A model generated the notes under the pieces. That model made no database searches and was not told the origin of the DNA. It worked only from the letters and a program-made list of their open reading frames with translations. From an uncultured Flavonifractor sp. (lineage in GTDB: Bacteria; Bacillota; Clostridia; Oscillospirales; Oscillospiraceae), in NCBI GenBank assembly GCA_947384055.1, contig CANDFO010000018.1, forward strand, positions 1 through 39,449: a stretch of DNA of 39,449 nt. Direction: 5' to 3'. How positions within the stretch are numbered: the stretch's first letter is position 1; each line of letters begins with the position of its first letter. This document shows positions 38,515 to 39,449 of the stretch, in pieces. Both the position numbers and the translations under genes were made by a program.

Positions 38515-39215
38515 GCGGAGCGCGGCTGGGAATTTTAGGCGGCATGGGCCCCCAGGCCACCCAGGATTTTTACCAGCGCATTCTGGACCGCACCGACGCC
38601 TCCTGCGACCAGGAGCATCTGCCTACTCTGATTTTAAGCGACACCGGAATGCCCGACCGCACAGCCGCCATTCTGGGCGGCGACGCCGAGGGCTGCTATC
38701 AGCGGCTGCTGGCCGGAGCCAGGCTGCTGGAGCAGGGCGGGTGCACCCTGCTGGCGATTCCCTGCAATACCTCCCACTATTTCGCCGGACGGCTCCAGGG
38801 GGAGCTGGCGGTGCCGCTGGTCCATATGCCCCGGGAGACGGTACTGCGCCTGGAGCGGGAGGGCAGGCGGAAGGTCGGGATTCTGGGGACCGACGGCACT
38901 GTGCAGACCGGGGTTTATCAGAAGGAGTGCGGCGTTCGGGGGATTGAGGCGGTTTCGCCGCCGCCGGAGATCCAGCGGCTGGTTATGAGCATTATCTACG
39001 ACGAGATCAAACGGGGCGAGACCGGGAGCAGGGAAAAATTCGCCGCCATTGACCGCTGGCTGAGACAGGCCGGCTGCGACAGCGGGATTTTGGCCTGTAC
39101 AGAGCTCTCCGTCTACCGGACCTACCACAGCCTGCCGGACTATTACCTGGACGCGATGGATGTGCTGGCGGAGACCTGCATTCTGCGGTGCGGGTATAAG
39201 CTGAGGACTGTATAG
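38511..39215 (+). CDS. Aspartate/glutamate racemase family protein
   Basis: PLP-independent racemase using two cysteines. The 234 residues start LGILGGMGPQATQDFYQ and have both catalytic motifs, IPCNTSH (Cys85) and ACTELS (Cys196), at the expected spacing. The opening GGMGPQAT is typical of aspartate racemases rather than MurI. Its ATG overlaps the stop of the ATP-grasp gene (ATGA), so the pair is coupled and the racemase probably supplies D-Asp to the ligase. The last gene before the contig end. Confidence 0.93.
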   Translation: MSGARLGILGGMGPQATQDFYQRILDRTDASCDQEHLPTLILSDTGMPDRTAAILGGDAEGCYQRLLAGARLLEQGGCTLLAIPCNTSHYFAGRLQGELAVPLVHMPRETVLRLEREGRRKVGILGTDGTVQTGVYQKECGVRGIEAVSPPPEIQRLVMSIIYDEIKRGETGSREKFAAIDRWLRQAGCDSGILACTELSVYRTYHSLPDYYLDAMDVLAETCILRCGYKLRTV

Positions 39216-39221
39216 CAGCTT

Positions 39222-39299
39222 AGAATCTGTATTCATAACCGTGGAATGCCGAATGGACGAGGATTTTTCTCGCCAGACAAGGAGCTTTTCCCGTATTTG
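39222..39299 (+). repeat. MITE-like element, copy C (broken)
   Basis: AGAATCTGTATTCATAACCG and the next ~55 bases align with copy A (19927 on), including CGAGGATTTTT and CGCCAGACAAGGAG. Similarity then fades, apart from a short CCGCTCAGTC match near 39303. No right end is present before the homopolymer runs. Confidence 0.7.
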
Positions 39300-39336
39300 C
39301 CGCCGCTCAGTCTGGGCTGGTCATGCCTCCGGCGGG

Positions 39337-39362
39337 CCCCTTTCTGTACGGACAGAAAGGGG
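39337..39362. other. Hairpin near the contig end
   Basis: CCCCTTTCTGT pairs perfectly with ACAGAAAGGGG around an ACGG loop. It precedes the homopolymer run and may belong to a repeat that stopped the assembly. Confidence 0.6.
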
Positions 39363-39372
39363 CGAAAGAGTC

Positions 39373-39449
<77 letters not shown>

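Overview
The window reads as chromosomal DNA of a GC-rich, Gram-positive-type anaerobe of the class Clostridia. The best guess is Oscillospiraceae, near Flavonifractor, Lawsonibacter or Pseudoflavonifractor. This is inferred from strong GGAGG-type ribosome binding sites, sigma-A promoters with 17-base spacers, Bacillus-type glutamine synthetase, LL-diaminopimelate aminotransferase, a recJ-rel block, BspA-like and SLH-like surface modules, and small families typical of that group. No phage, plasmid, CRISPR or rRNA sequence was seen. The right end carries runs of 19 G and 31 C that look like an assembly edge.

Layout, left to right. 1-2192: a cut-off gene start, then a minus-strand DNA repair operon (lexA, an alkylguanine methyltransferase, a DUF6440 protein, exonuclease III). 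It is read from a promoter whose -35 is covered by a LexA-type box. 2295-5760: a minus-strand pair for cell wall synthesis, an FHA-SEDS polymerase overlapping a class B penicillin-binding protein. 5774-5933: a tRNA-Arg(CCG) with promoter and hairpin. 6330-10665: a large secreted surface protein with leucine-rich repeats, four near-identical Listeria-Bacteroides repeats and an SLH-like end, under a consensus promoter.

10691-19813 is the most distinctive region. A sigma-54 activator gene with a YkvI-type transporter gene behind it runs leftward. A tripartite tricarboxylate transporter (TTT) operon runs rightward: cyclase-type hydrolase, binding protein, TctB, TctA, CocE-type serine hydrolase. 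Between them lie a 17-bp perfect inverted repeat made of TGTCCGGA half-sites, a third half-site and a clear -24/-12 promoter (TTGGCAC-N5-TTGC). Together they look like a complete activator, enhancer, promoter and catabolic operon circuit for an unknown organic acid, ester or amide. The operon's leader holds a 192-bp element of six consecutive short-loop hairpins.

19838-25440: a thioredoxin reductase lacking the usual NADPH motifs plus thioredoxin, then glnA, dapL and a GH25 lysozyme. 25531-29361: small conserved proteins, the ribosome hibernation factor, and a small membrane ORF ahead of tsaC/Sua5 and coaE. 29383-32091: a soluble PocR-chemoreceptor-like sensor and a MATE exporter. 32141-39215: DUF3842, recJ, the (p)ppGpp synthetase/hydrolase, then a coupled cluster of a 66-residue protein, a D-aspartate-ligase-like ATP-grasp enzyme and an Asp/Glu racemase, which suggests D-aspartate addition to peptidoglycan.

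Two families of small repeats are scattered between genes. One is a ~162-bp inverted-repeat element ending in AGAACCTGTATTCA (two full copies and one broken copy). The other has TATAGTC ends (two copies), each directly upstream of a ribosome binding site.
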